NCBI GenBank assembly: GCA_026710055.1
Contig: JAPORV010000325.1
Location: forward strand, 1-60,722
Direction: 5' to 3'
DNA from: Aestuariivita sp.
GTDB taxonomy: Bacteria > Pseudomonadota > Alphaproteobacteria > Rhodobacterales > Rhodobacteraceae
DNA length: 60,722 bases
Made by a program: the position numbers and the translations under genes. Each line of letters begins with the position of its first letter. Positions within the stretch are counted from its first letter, which is position 1. Shown piece after piece: positions 10,235 through 19,859 of the stretch. The notes under the pieces were generated by a model. It saw nothing but the letters and a program-made list of their open reading frames with translations. It searched no databases and was not told the origin of the DNA.

Positions 10235-11251
10235 TTAACGAAATGGTGGTGAATACAGTAAACCGCCTTCAGTCCACTGTGCATTCAAACCGCGCTCAAG
10301 GCCAATCGGTGTAGATTCACCAAGATGCTTAGCAAAAATCTCACCATAATTTCCAACAGCAGCAATCACACGCTTGGCCCACTCAGCATCAAGACCGAGC
10401 ATTTCACCTAGATTGCCTTCCGTACCAAGAATTCGGCTAACCTCTGGACTATTTGTACCACCAGCAAGTTCATTGACATTTGCCGATGTAATTCCTAGTT
10501 CCTCAGCAGCAATAAGTGCATTAAGTGTCCAGCGAACAATGTCACCCCACTCATGGTCACCATGACGTACCAACGGCCCTAAAGGTTCTTTTGATACAAT
10601 CTCAGGTAGCAATACGTGATCACTTGGATTCTCAAAGTTTGCCCGCGTTGCAGCCAAACCCGATGCATCAGTTGTATAAACATCGCAAGAACCTGCAATA
10701 TATTGCTGACGAGCCTCTGCATTTGTCTCAATTGGAACAGGGTCATAGCTCATATTATTTGAACGAAAGAAGTCTGCCAAATTTAACTCTGTAGTAGTTC
10801 CAGTTTGAATACAAACTGTCGCACCGTCTAGCTCTGTCGCCGAAGATACATTCAATGAACGTGGAACCATAAACCCTTGTCCATCATAGTAGTTGACACC
10901 AACGAATTCAAATTTGAGGTCAACATCTCGCGAAAATGTCCACGTTGTGTTTCGTGACAACATATCCACCTCACCAGAGCTAAGCGCGGGGAAGCGTGTT
11001 TTTCCAGTCAGCGAAATGAATTCAACAGCTGACGGATCATTTAAAACAGCCGCAGCAACAGCACGACACACAGCAACATCAAAACCATCCCACTCACCAT
11101 TTGCATCAGGAGCTGCAAAACCGACCAAACCAGTATTTACGCCGCAATTGAGCTTGCCGCGTGCCTGTACGTCGTCTAACGTAGCAGCGGCAACAGTGCC
11201 AGCACCGAGAACGACCGCGGCGGCAACACCAAGAAAATTAAGTAATTTCAT
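10235..11251 (-). CDS. aapJ: General L-amino acid ABC transporter, periplasmic binding protein AapJ
   Basis: 338 residues from the ATG at 11251 (GGAG 6 nt upstream; the ORF track's start 12 bp earlier is a TTG inside the ribosome-binding region). A signal peptide is clear: MKLLNFLG, a hydrophobic core and VAAA. The mature part has family marks: LDDVQARGKLNCGVNTGLVGFA, DGFDVAVCRAVAAAV, LSSGEVDMLSRNTTWTFSRD. It captures L-amino acids in the periplasm and delivers them to AapQM. First gene of the operon, with a readable promoter upstream. Length matches AapJ/BztA (~340). Confidence 0.95.
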   Translation of the reverse strand: MKLLNFLGVAAAVVLGAGTVAAATLDDVQARGKLNCGVNTGLVGFAAPDANGEWDGFDVAVCRAVAAAVLNDPSAVEFISLTGKTRFPALSSGEVDMLSRNTTWTFSRDVDLKFEFVGVNYYDGQGFMVPRSLNVSSATELDGATVCIQTGTTTELNLADFFRSNNMSYDPVPIETNAEARQQYIAGSCDVYTTDASGLAATRANFENPSDHVLLPEIVSKEPLGPLVRHGDHEWGDIVRWTLNALIAAEELGITSANVNELAGGTNSPEVSRILGTEGNLGEMLGLDAEWAKRVIAAVGNYGEIFAKHLGESTPIGLERGLNAQWTEGGLLYSPPFR

Positions 11252-11318
11252 TTTAAACTCCAATAGAATTTATTTTCGAATACATACAGACAATATTCAA
11301 ACAAGCATAGAATCAAAT

Positions 11319-11346
11319 ATTATCACAAATTTGTTATTTGTCACAA
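11319..11346 (-). promoter_or_regulatory. Putative sigma70-type promoter of aapJQMP
   Basis: Reading the minus strand: -35 TTGTGA (11346-11341), 16-nt spacer, -10 GATAAT (11324-11319), about 68 bp before the aapJ ATG. The spacer and flanks contain the palindrome ACAAATTTGT and two TTGTGA copies, which could be an operator. The rest of the 434-bp gap up to 11685 is AT-rich with no gene seen. Confidence 0.55.
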
Positions 11347-11685
11347 TAATTCTTTAAATGTTTATTTAAAGACAAAAAGTCAATGACAAGAACAAAATTA
11401 TCTCATCAACCCCTCTACGAATTGATTACCTTGGTTAACCTTAGTGCTTCAACATTATTGACGAAACCAAATGGAAAATTCTTAAATCTACCTAAAATAC
11501 CTCAAGATTTATCACAATAAAGAAAAAATTCTATCCAAGAAATCCTGCTAAAAAATTGATTTCGTAATTAACAATCATTGATTTAGTATGAACTAATATT
11601 CTATCATTCTTCACATCAAAAAACGTCCGTGACAACTCTTGCACAGCAGCTGTTCGTTAGCACAATAGAATGAAATCAATTTTTG

Positions 11686-12408
11686 TCATGCTTGGTTCTT
11701 ATCACTTGCAAGATCGAAGAATAATTTTGCCTGACAGAAAGCTGTTTTTTTTATTTCAGTCGCTTGCTGAGCATCATTATCACGCCCCCAGAGCTCTTCT
11801 TGCCAAAGTTCGTCTAAGCGGGATAATTGCCAAATTGTCTCAGTTTCTCGCCAATTTCTAATCGCAGCAAACGCAAGCACAATAGAACCAGAGAGCGTAA
11901 CAAGCTCAAAGAACGCAGTCAGATGAAATGGCGTTAAGGATCGTACATGTTTCTCTAATGTGCGAATAACGCGCAACGGCTGTGACCGGTGAATAACACC
12001 ATAACGAATTTCAAGTCTAATGCCTAAGGCTTTGACAGCCCACGCTAGTACCATATCCCAATTTTCAGATTGGCGGCGAATTAACTCCTCCGGTTTATCT
12101 GCCCGATAACAAAGAAGATCACTATCTCCATATGCAACAACCGCCCTCACAATCTCATCAGTATGCGCCGAAACCTTGTCAATGGCCGTATTGGCAAGCC
12201 GCGTGAATGGCATTGATTGGATTGAGATAATACTATCCTGCGCCGACCATTCCGATGCAATCTGCTCAGCTAATGAACGGGCTGGTAACAACAAAATTGA
12301 TTTACCCGGCGTCCTTGCAAAATATTGATCCAATAAAATCTTCCAACCACTCGATGAATGTTTCACCTCAACATCTTGCCAAAAACGCCTCGCCACCCAA
12401 TTACTCAT
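11686..12408 (-). CDS. ATP12-family F1-ATPase assembly chaperone
   Basis: 240 residues. The N-terminal WVARRFWQDVEV, the stretch KSILLLPARSLAEQIASEWSAQ, the MPFTRLANTAIDKV block and SDLLCYRADKPEELIRRQSENWDMVLAWA are hallmarks of ATP12, which binds the F1 alpha subunit during ATP synthase assembly. Cytoplasmic, with no signal peptide. It overlaps the end of the pseudouridine synthase gene by 4 bp (ATGA), so the two are coupled. In many Rhodospirillales a HAD-type phosphatase gene lies between these two genes (from memory); its absence fits gene loss here. Confidence 0.88.
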   Translation of the reverse strand: MSNWVARRFWQDVEVKHSSSGWKILLDQYFARTPGKSILLLPARSLAEQIASEWSAQDSIISIQSMPFTRLANTAIDKVSAHTDEIVRAVVAYGDSDLLCYRADKPEELIRRQSENWDMVLAWAVKALGIRLEIRYGVIHRSQPLRVIRTLEKHVRSLTPFHLTAFFELVTLSGSIVLAFAAIRNWRETETIWQLSRLDELWQEELWGRDNDAQQATEIKKTAFCQAKLFFDLASDKNQA

Positions 12409-13484
12409 CTCTGCAAAGACCGTGATAATCCACCTGCTTGACTAACGCCATGTGACAGTTCACTCACAGATATATCAGTTTCCCAACCCAAGGTACGCCA
12501 TGAATGAGCCATATGTTGAGGTAAATCTGCAGTTAAACAAAGATCATGCCCCGTGTTAGGATGCTCAATACAAATTGATCGTGCATGCAGATGTAGTTTT
12601 CTACTGGCAATGATTTTCTTAATTGAATGGTCTACATCGTGAAAACTGTTTTTCTGCACTAATGATCCATACTTTTGATCACCAATTATTGGACAGCGAA
12701 TCTCAGCCATATGTGCACGAAGTTGATGACTACGACCAGTCACCGGTTCCAACGAAATCCACGCCGCGAGAGAATAAATATGGTCAATCGTTTCATAGCG
12801 AGTATATGCATACTTTGCATGAGGCGTATGTTTCACTTGTTCTGGCCGAACCGCAATCATCTTTCGGCCATCAGTATCACTGCTTTCAATCTGTCGCTTA
12901 ACTAACCCAAAAGAAATTTCACCAGCTTGCGGAAATGGCACACCCACCACTAAAGCCCAATAATTTTTTTTTATTTTTTGTTGCCGAAAACTCGCAGTGA
13001 GTGCAGTAGCCGAGCTACGGGTCCGTGCTAGAAGTAATACGCCGGAAGTTTCTTTATCCAATCGGTGTACAAGACGCGGATTCTCCGCATGATCATACCG
13101 TAAAAACTCTCCTAGCCCATCAATATGACTTTTCTGACCACTCCCACCCTGAACCGATAATCCCGACGGTTTATTCAATGCGATAACATGCTCATCTTTG
13201 TAAATGACCGCCGACTGAATCATCTCAATATCAGAATCTCGAACAAATATTTTTGAAATCGTCGGTGAAGGAAATATCTCATAAAGAGGCGGAATGCGAA
13301 TGTTCTGACCAATCTCAAGACGTGTTGACGCTTTAACCCGCCGACCATCAATGCGCAATTCACCCTTGCGGCACATCTTTTCAATTCTGCTTTGAACTAA
13401 ACTGGGGGATCTCTGCCTCAGCCAACGGTCCAGCCTTTGATCTTCATCCTCTTCCGTCACTTTAACAATCGTCACAGCACTCAT
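12405..13484 (-). CDS. rluC: RluA-family 23S rRNA pseudouridine synthase (RluC-like)
   Basis: 359 residues from the ATG at 13484, chosen because it forms an ATGA overlap with the crcB stop; the ORF track start would overlap crcB by 28 bp. Residues ~15-80 form an S4 RNA-binding domain (DQRLDRWLRQRSPSLVQSRIEKMCRKGELRIDGRRV). The catalytic motif HRLDKETSGVLLLARTR carries the active-site Asp, and GRSHQLRAHMAEIRCPIIGDQKYG is the usual C-terminal core. It isomerises uridines in 23S rRNA; RluC (positions 955/2504/2580 in E. coli numbering) is the closest guess. RluD is the alternative. Middle gene of the crcB-rluC-atp12 operon. Confidence 0.9.
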   Translation of the reverse strand: MSAVTIVKVTEEDEDQRLDRWLRQRSPSLVQSRIEKMCRKGELRIDGRRVKASTRLEIGQNIRIPPLYEIFPSPTISKIFVRDSDIEMIQSAVIYKDEHVIALNKPSGLSVQGGSGQKSHIDGLGEFLRYDHAENPRLVHRLDKETSGVLLLARTRSSATALTASFRQQKIKKNYWALVVGVPFPQAGEISFGLVKRQIESSDTDGRKMIAVRPEQVKHTPHAKYAYTRYETIDHIYSLAAWISLEPVTGRSHQLRAHMAEIRCPIIGDQKYGSLVQKNSFHDVDHSIKKIIASRKLHLHARSICIEHPNTGHDLCLTADLPQHMAHSWRTLGWETDISVSELSHGVSQAGGLSRSLQR

Positions 13485-13861
13485 GTCAAACTTATTCGCA
13501 TTAACCAAAATCCAGTCATAAGCCCGGAAATCGAACCAACAACAGATAGAAACACATAAAGAACAGCAAGTACCAATTGGCCTTTTTCAATAAGCGTAAA
13601 TGTTTCCAAAGAAAACGCCGAGAATGTGGTAAAGCCGCCAAGCAAACCAGTCACAACAAAAGGTGAAAATACAGCGAAATCACGTTGAGTAGCGGTTGCG
13701 GCAAAGATACCCAAAAGGCATGATCCAACAATATTCACAAAGAGAACTCCTAACGGAATTTCTGTGTGCCCGATGAACCGAATCAACCCTAGTCCTGCCG
13801 TATAACGCAACACAGCACCAATCGCACCACCAATGGCAACTTGAATAACTGTAGAGAACAT
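13481..13861 (-). CDS. crcB: Fluoride exporter CrcB/Fluc
   Basis: 126 residues, four hydrophobic helices. Family marks include GGAIGAVLRYTAG near the N-terminus, FVNIVGSCLLGIFA and GLLGGFTTFSAFSLET, the last with the Phe residues that line the fluoride path. It forms a dual-topology dimer that passively exports fluoride across the inner membrane. It overlaps the next gene by 4 bp. The 172 bp upstream show no fluoride riboswitch pattern that I can recognise. In related genomes rarA commonly precedes crcB (from memory); here only this short spacer is left. Confidence 0.93.
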   Translation of the reverse strand: MFSTVIQVAIGGAIGAVLRYTAGLGLIRFIGHTEIPLGVLFVNIVGSCLLGIFAATATQRDFAVFSPFVVTGLLGGFTTFSAFSLETFTLIEKGQLVLAVLYVFLSVVGSISGLMTGFWLMRISLT

Positions 13862-14033
13862 AACCGTTTTTGCCTTACTGATTGCAACAGTTACAAATAC
13901 TTGAAAATGTCATTAAATTTATTTTGTATGCCATTCTTTCTCCAATTCAAGTACTTCGAATACCGCTTTCAAATCTTCATAACGACCAAAACCCAATTAT
14001 TCAAAAGACACCACTCGTCGAGGTACCCATTTC

Positions 14034-15416
14034 TTAAATTCGTAAACGTATTGCTAGTCTTTGTTTATCGCGAAGAAGATCAATTTGTACAAGTCGTCCA
14101 AACAAAACAAATTCTCGAACAAAATCTTCAACAGTTTCAGTTTTCTGACCATTAAGGCCAAGAATGACATCACCGGACCGCAATCCGACCCGCCCACCGA
14201 ATTGACCAGTTTCAATTACCAAAATACCGCTAGCTGATAAAGGTAAATCAAATTCTTCAATCCGCAAAGGATTGACGATGGCAAGCTTCAATCCGGGCAG
14301 GGCCGTTTGATTTCCAAGGGTGCGAACTAAACTCGGCGGTTCGTCAGGCGGTACAATCATCGCCACTTCTAGATCTTTAGTTATGCCATCTCTTAAACGG
14401 GTCACTTTCGCCCTATGACCCATACCTGCAACCGACATACGAAAATGCATTTCAGATATTGAGTTTACCTCTAATTCATCAACATGAGTGATAATGTCAC
14501 CAACTCTTATATCTGCAGCAAGAAACGAACTATGTTGATGCACCTCAGATATCAATACACCCCTTGGCACTTTCATCCCAAGACTGTTTGCAAGATCTGA
14601 GTCAATCGATTGTCCTTCAATGCCCGCCCATGGTCGCTGAAATCTGATCGCTCCTTGCATTGCTTGGTCAACAAATTGACCAACAAGATTAGCGGGAATA
14701 GCGAGCCCGATTCCGTTCGAACCACCAGAGCGAGATAAAATCAACGTATTTATACCAATCAACTTACCTGAAATATCAATAAGTGCGCCGCCAGAATTAC
14801 CAGGGTTTATGGGCGCGTCTGTCTGTATAAAATACCCGCGTGCGCTTTTCGATGCCGATATCGTACGTGCCAAACCTGATACAATACCTGAACTTACTGT
14901 CTGCCCAACACCAAAAGGATTACCAATGGCAAGCACAAGTTCACCCACTTCAACACGGTCGCTGTCACGTATTTCCAGAAATGGTAAATCAACACCGCCT
15001 TCAAGTTGCAAAATCGCAAGGTCGCTCTCCTTATCACCAAGAAGAACCCGCGCCGAAAATTCACGTCTGTCACTTAATACAACACGAATATCGGTCGCCT
15101 GACCAACAACATGATAATTTGAAACAACAATACCCTGCGCCGATAGAATTACCCCTGATCCTAAAGAATTTTGCACCCTAGGCCTTACAGTCCCAAAGTC
15201 ACGAAAGAAATCCGAAAAAAATGGGTCATTAAAAAAACTTGTCCGTCCAGGACGAATAACTTTCGCGTGTATATTCACAACAGCTGGTGCGGCTTGACGT
15301 ACAACTGACGCAAAAGATAACGAAATTTCAGAGTGACTTTGGGGGACACGCTCTTCTGTTACAAGTGTAGCACCACAGAACAGTAAAACAACAAAAACAC
15401 AACTCAGTAATCGCAA
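14034..15416 (-). CDS. Do-family (DegP/DegQ-like) periplasmic serine protease with two PDZ domains
   Basis: 460 residues. Starts at TTG (AAGGGA about 10 nt upstream), since no ATG precedes the hydrophobic signal segment LLSCVFVVLLFCGATL. The trypsin-like domain shows the triad: His in SNYHVVG, Asp in ESDLAILQL, Ser in NPGNSGGALI. Two PDZ-type regions follow, around residues 265-355 and 370-455 (ILVIETGQFGGRVGLRSGDVILGLNG). It would degrade or hold misfolded proteins in the periplasm. Placed after rplQ, as in many Rhodospirillales, and separated from it by 289 bp. DegP, DegQ and DegS-like roles cannot be told apart, although two PDZ domains disfavour DegS. Confidence 0.92.
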   Translation of the reverse strand: MRLLSCVFVVLLFCGATLVTEERVPQSHSEISLSFASVVRQAAPAVVNIHAKVIRPGRTSFFNDPFFSDFFRDFGTVRPRVQNSLGSGVILSAQGIVVSNYHVVGQATDIRVVLSDRREFSARVLLGDKESDLAILQLEGGVDLPFLEIRDSDRVEVGELVLAIGNPFGVGQTVSSGIVSGLARTISASKSARGYFIQTDAPINPGNSGGALIDISGKLIGINTLILSRSGGSNGIGLAIPANLVGQFVDQAMQGAIRFQRPWAGIEGQSIDSDLANSLGMKVPRGVLISEVHQHSSFLAADIRVGDIITHVDELEVNSISEMHFRMSVAGMGHRAKVTRLRDGITKDLEVAMIVPPDEPPSLVRTLGNQTALPGLKLAIVNPLRIEEFDLPLSASGILVIETGQFGGRVGLRSGDVILGLNGQKTETVEDFVREFVLFGRLVQIDLLRDKQRLAIRLRI

Positions 15417-15705
15417 TGAAAAAAAGTCCCTTAAAGCAATATTTCAAATGTTGAATCAAAACTATTCTCATTTGTGTTGACTAAACACAAATACATATTG
15501 CCAAATTTGCATCAAACAAAACTATTTAAAAGACAGTCTATTCTTTCAGGTCTATTCAACTGTCATGCCAAAAAATCTGGTATATGTCTTGATATACTGA
15601 ACATCAAACCCCGTCCTAGAGAACAGGATTTTAACGGCATATTGAATAATCAAACATCTCATTCACATTCAAAACTGACCAGAGAATGATTACTCATCCC
15701 TCGTC

Positions 15706-16113
15706 CTACCTTTCATCTTCTACGAGATCTCTGTCACTTGCACCTTTTGCAGTTGTATCACGTTCGACTAACTCAATAAACGCCATTGGCGCCTGATCGC
15801 CATAGCGAAATCCAGCCTTGATGATACGAACATAACCACCTTGGCGCTCATTATATCGTGGTCCCAATATATCAAAGAGTTTTGAAACATATTGATTTTG
15901 TTTTAACTTCGCAGCAGCCTGACGGCGCGCATGCAAATCTCCACGTTTAGCAAGGGTAATAAGTTTTTCCATAATTGGACGAAGTTCTTTAGCTTTCGGG
16001 AGGGTTGTCTTTATTTGCTCGTGCTCAATCAATGACCCTGCCATATTGGCAAACAAAGCCTTACGATGCTCGTGCGTTCGATTAAGACGACGATAGCCTC
16101 TTGCGTGACGCAT
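15706..16113 (-). CDS. rplQ: 50S ribosomal protein L17
   Basis: 135 residues, opening with [45 protein letters not shown], the near-invariant L17 N-terminus that lies at the exit side of the large subunit. [25 protein letters not shown] closes the core; a short charged tail follows. Last gene of the alpha operon, 144 bp after rpoA. Next comes a 289-bp spacer before the protease gene, in which I see no clear terminator. Confidence 0.97.
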   Translation of the reverse strand: MRHARGYRRLNRTHEHRKALFANMAGSLIEHEQIKTTLPKAKELRPIMEKLITLAKRGDLHARRQAAAKLKQNQYVSKLFDILGPRYNERQGGYVRIIKAGFRYGDQAPMAFIELVERDTTAKGASDRDLVEDER

Positions 16114-16257
16114 TTTCTTCTCCTTAAACTCCCGACGTAAAATAATGCTCTAACATAGATTTAGAAAATACTTTTTAATTACTGCAGTCATTTTGACCAA
16201 TGTCAATCTTATCTTACGCACCCAACCTCATTAATCAAACAACTGAATTTTCATAAC

Positions 16258-17274
16258 TTAATAATTCTCTTCAAGTTTTTTCGCAAGATCTTCAATGTTT
16301 TCAGGCGGCCACTCATCTAAATCCATACCAAGATGAAGCCCCATACCCGAGAGAACTTCTTTAATTTCATTGAGTGACTTCCGTCCGAAATTTGGAGTTC
16401 GTAACATCTCAGTTTCGGTTTTTTGAATCAAATCACCAATATAAACAATGTTATCATTTTTCAAACAATTCGCAGAGCGAACGCTCAATTCTAGTTCATC
16501 CACCTTCTTCAGCATTAATGGATTAAAGCCTAAATCTTTATCATCATCAATTTGACCCTCAGTCTCTGGCTCTTCAAAGCTGATAAATATTGCTAATTGA
16601 TCCTGCAAAATTCGTGCTGCGAAAGCCACCGCATCCTCAGGGGTTAAAGACCCATCAGTTTCCAACTTCATCGTTAGCTTATCGTAATCAAGAATTTGTC
16701 CCTCACGCGTTGGTTGCACCTCATATGAAACTTTAGTCACCGGTGAGAAAATAGCATCAATTGGAATTAACCCTATCGGCGCGTCCTCAGGTTTATTCTT
16801 CTCTGCGGAAATATACCCTTTTCCGGTATTGACCGTTAATTCCATGTAGATTTCTGCGCCTTCATCCAAATGACAAATTACATGGTCTTTATTCAGTACT
16901 GCAATATCAGCACTCTCAGATATATCGCCAGCAGTCACAATAGAGGGGCCATGAGCGTTAATTGACAATCGCTTAGGGCCTTCGACCTCCATATTAATAC
17001 GCACGCCTTTTAAGTTAAGAACAATGTCGGTTACATCCTCTCGCACACCAGCAATTGAGGAAAATTCATGCAACACATTATCAATTTGAACACTTGTAAT
17101 CGCTGCACCTTGTAAAGACGACATTAGTACCCGCCTTAAGGCGTTACCGAGCGTCAAGCCAAACCCACGTTCCAGAGGTTCAGCAGTAAGGCTGGCCTGT
17201 TGCGCGGGATTATTTCCGGGTTTGACAGTAAGCTGAGATGGCTTGATCAACTCAGCCCAATTTTTTTGGATCAT
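16258..17274 (-). CDS. rpoA: DNA-directed RNA polymerase subunit alpha
   Basis: 338 residues from the ATG at 17274, preceded by GGAGG with 6-nt spacing; the ORF track extends 10 codons too far. The N-terminal domain (about 1-230) carries dimerisation and beta-binding regions: [40 protein letters not shown]. The C-terminal domain has the helix-hairpin-helix region that contacts UP elements and activators ([28 protein letters not shown]). Assembles into core RNA polymerase with RpoB and RpoC from the other end of this window. Confidence 0.97.
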   Translation of the reverse strand: MIQKNWAELIKPSQLTVKPGNNPAQQASLTAEPLERGFGLTLGNALRRVLMSSLQGAAITSVQIDNVLHEFSSIAGVREDVTDIVLNLKGVRINMEVEGPKRLSINAHGPSIVTAGDISESADIAVLNKDHVICHLDEGAEIYMELTVNTGKGYISAEKNKPEDAPIGLIPIDAIFSPVTKVSYEVQPTREGQILDYDKLTMKLETDGSLTPEDAVAFAARILQDQLAIFISFEEPETEGQIDDDKDLGFNPLMLKKVDELELSVRSANCLKNDNIVYIGDLIQKTETEMLRTPNFGRKSLNEIKEVLSGMGLHLGMDLDEWPPENIEDLAKKLEENY

Positions 17275-17376
17275 GTAGTGCCTCCATTCTTGCCTTGTCC
17301 CCATGTCCAGAGAAATTCAAGGCGCCCGAGGTTAAATGTTAACTAGAACGAAACAAAAATCCGTTCCGAAATTGTA

Positions 17377-17766
17377 TTAAACACGACGACGTTTTGGCGG
17401 GCGACAGCCGTTATGAGCGATTGGGGTTACATCTCGAATTGATGAGATATCAAAACCTATTGCGGCAAGTGCGCGTAGTGCCGACTCACGACCGGACCCC
17501 GGGCCTTGAACCTCCACCTGCAACGACTTAACGCCATGCTCTTGTGCCTTTCTACCAGCATCTTCAGCGGCAAGCTGTGCGGCATAAGGTGTCGATTTTC
17601 GAGAACCTTTAAAACCCATTGTTCCCGCAGACGACCAAGCGATTGCATTCCCTTGAACGTCAGAAATAAGTATTTTTGTATTATTAAAGCTGGAATTAAC
17701 ATGCGCTATACCATCGGCGATATTTTTTTTCGCTTTCTTACGAATTCTCGTTGTATCTCGTGCCAT
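17377..17766 (-). CDS. rpsK: 30S ribosomal protein S11
   Basis: 129 residues from [15 protein letters not shown] at 17766; the ORF track adds 42 residues read through the 3' part of rpsM in another frame. [18 protein letters not shown] and the C-terminal [10 protein letters not shown] are typical of S11, which sits on the platform near the mRNA exit. Lies 11 bp after rpsM and 102 bp before rpoA. Confidence 0.97.
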   Translation of the reverse strand: MARDTTRIRKKAKKNIADGIAHVNSSFNNTKILISDVQGNAIAWSSAGTMGFKGSRKSTPYAAQLAAEDAGRKAQEHGVKSLQVEVQGPGSGRESALRALAAIGFDISSIRDVTPIAHNGCRPPKRRRV

Positions 17767-17777
17767 CACTCCACCTC

Positions 17778-18146
17778 TTATTTTTTCTTGCCAGCAATTG
17801 GTCTTGCTGGTCCTTTTCGGGTGCGGGCATTTGTGTGTGTGCGTTGTCCACGTGCTGGTAAATTTCGACGATGACGCAACCCGCGATAACAACCAAGATC
17901 CATTAAGCGTTTAATGTTTATCTGTACCTCACGCCGCATATCTCCTTCAACAGCGTAATTTGAATCAATATATTCTCGAACTGCGAGAAGCTCGTTATCA
18001 GATAATTCATTGACTCGACGCGATTGATCAATATTGACCGCCATACAAATCGCATTTGCCGAACTTCGACCTATACCTGCAATATAAGTTAAAGCAATTG
18101 GTACTCGTTTTGATATTGGGATATTTATACCCGCTATACGTGCCAC
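17778..18146 (-). CDS. rpsM: 30S ribosomal protein S13
   Basis: 122 residues with a GTG start ([22 protein letters not shown]). The helix-turn region [11 protein letters not shown] and the basic tail [24 protein letters not shown] are typical. S13 lies in the 30S head and contacts tRNA and the 50S subunit. First gene of the alpha operon here. In most alphaproteobacteria adk separates secY from rpsM; here only a 228-bp non-coding gap remains. Confidence 0.97.
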   Translation of the reverse strand: MARIAGINIPISKRVPIALTYIAGIGRSSANAICMAVNIDQSRRVNELSDNELLAVREYIDSNYAVEGDMRREVQINIKRLMDLGCYRGLRHRRNLPARGQRTHTNARTRKGPARPIAGKKK

Positions 18147-18286
18147 AAATAAATTCCTTTTTGTTGCGAACCCGTGATACCGAGTTCTTTTTTCACAACC
18201 GCGATATTGAAATCTAATTCAAACAATCACAACGTACCTTCAAATCGAACATTCAATCTAAGGCCATTCAATGTCGCAAAGCCTGC

Positions 18287-18315
18287 CTTCTAGGAAAATT
18301 GAACCGCTTGGTCAA
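18287..18315 (-). promoter_or_regulatory. Possible promoter of the alpha operon (rpsM-rplQ)
   Basis: Minus strand: TTGACC (18315-18310), 17-nt spacer, TAGAAG (18292-18287), within the secY-rpsM gap and about 140 bp before the rpsM start. The -35 is good, the -10 matches 4 of 6. It may come from the lost adk region. Confidence 0.35.
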
Positions 18316-18374
18316 CCCCAAAAGATAGATTTTCTGCGCGTTGTTACCTATCAACCCCTCGCTCTATTCCACCA

Positions 18375-19742
18375 TCACCGCCGTAGCATTTGTTTGGGAC
18401 GACTTTTTGATTTATTACGCTTACCACGCAATTGGCTCTTTTCAATTAACCGCTCATATTGATGTGCCAACAGATGACTTTGAACCTGTTGAATAGTGTC
18501 CATAGTAACCGACACGACAATCAAAATTGAAGTACCGCCAAAGAAAAAAGGAACACCCAGCTCCGCGCGTACAATTTCCGGAAGAACGCAAACCAGTGCC
18601 ATATATCCAGACCCAAGTACAAGCACACGGTTTACAACACGCTCAAGATACTCAGATGTTTTCTGTCCCGGTCTTATACCGGGAATAAAGCCATTTTGCT
18701 TTTTTAAATTATCAGCGACATCATCGGGCTTAAAAGACACATTCAACGTATAAAAATACGTGAAAAATATAATCATGACCGCAAAGAAAATAAGATATAA
18801 TGGTTGTCCTGGACCGAAATAAGCAAGGATCGTTGCCATTACTGGCCCCGTACTGTCCCCAGAAAAAGTTGAAATCGTGATAGGCAATAACAATAATGAC
18901 GATGCAAAAATCGCAGGAATAACACCAGCTGGGTTGACCTTAATGGGTAAGTGACTCGATCCACCATCGTAGATTTTTTGACCACGTTGTTGTCGTGGAT
19001 ACTGAATAGATACCTTTCGCAGACTTCGTTCCATAAACACAACGAACGTAATCGCAACAACAACCATAAGAATGACGCCAATGATTAAAGCGGGGCTAAG
19101 TGCTCCTGAACGACCAGAAGCCAAGAACTGCGCCAATGCTGACGGCAACTCAGCAATAATGCCGACAAAAATGATGAGAGAAATACCGTTCCCAACGCCC
19201 CGAGCAGTGATTTGTTCGCCTAACCACATAAGAAACATAGTGCCGCCAACAAGCGTAATTAAGACAGATAACCTAAAAAATAACCCTGGATCAGTTGCTA
19301 AATCGCCAGCCTCTAGGGAAATCGCCAATCCATAAGCCTGAACAGTTGCCAGTGCAACAGTGCCGTAACGCGTATATTGATTGAGTTTCTTACGACCCTG
19401 CTCACCTTCTTTCTTGAGAGCTTCCATTGAAGGAACCATAGCTGCCATTAACTGAACGATAATCGCCGCTGAAATATACGGCATGATGCCAAGAGCAAAA
19501 ATACCCATTCGCCCGAGTGCGCCACCGGTAAACATCGAAACCATGCCGCCTATCCCTTGACCGGCTTGCTCCATGAATTCACGCAGTGCCAAACCATCAA
19601 TCCCAGGGACAGGAATAAAGGTTCCAAGACGATAAACAATCAATAAACCTAAAGTAAATAATATGCGATTTCGCAGATCGGAGGCTTTACCGAGAGCGGC
19701 CCAACTTGTATTGGCCGCCATTTGTTCCGCTGCTGATACCAT
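18375..19742 (-). CDS. secY: Preprotein translocase subunit SecY
   Basis: 455 residues with ten predicted membrane helices. Family landmarks include GTFIPVPGID after the first helix, the plug-region MVSMFTGGALGRMGIFALGIMPYISAAIIVQL, LGEQITARGVGNGISLIIFVGI, and the cytoplasmic loop KPDDVADNLKKQNGFIPGIRPGQKTSEYLE. Forms the protein-conducting channel with SecE (encoded at 58838 in this window) and SecG. The first ATG has GAGAGA 8 nt ahead; a second ATG seven codons in is possible. Spc-operon member, 117 bp after rplO. The C-terminal tail is very basic. Confidence 0.97.
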   Translation of the reverse strand: MVSAAEQMAANTSWAALGKASDLRNRILFTLGLLIVYRLGTFIPVPGIDGLALREFMEQAGQGIGGMVSMFTGGALGRMGIFALGIMPYISAAIIVQLMAAMVPSMEALKKEGEQGRKKLNQYTRYGTVALATVQAYGLAISLEAGDLATDPGLFFRLSVLITLVGGTMFLMWLGEQITARGVGNGISLIIFVGIIAELPSALAQFLASGRSGALSPALIIGVILMVVVAITFVVFMERSLRKVSIQYPRQQRGQKIYDGGSSHLPIKVNPAGVIPAIFASSLLLLPITISTFSGDSTGPVMATILAYFGPGQPLYLIFFAVMIIFFTYFYTLNVSFKPDDVADNLKKQNGFIPGIRPGQKTSEYLERVVNRVLVLGSGYMALVCVLPEIVRAELGVPFFFGGTSILIVVSVTMDTIQQVQSHLLAHQYERLIEKSQLRGKRNKSKSRPKQMLRR

Positions 19743-19859
19743 CCGTTTAATCTCTCTCTAAGCAGTACAACAATGATCTGAACGCAATTAGTAAAGCGTT
19801 GTTACCCAGCCATATAGTCGTGTAAGCAAGTAAGCAAGTGAATGACTAGAAACAAGACT

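Noticed and set aside
13862-14033. Fluoride riboswitch upstream of crcB
   Set aside because: I could not find the conserved pseudoknot pattern in the 172-bp spacer.
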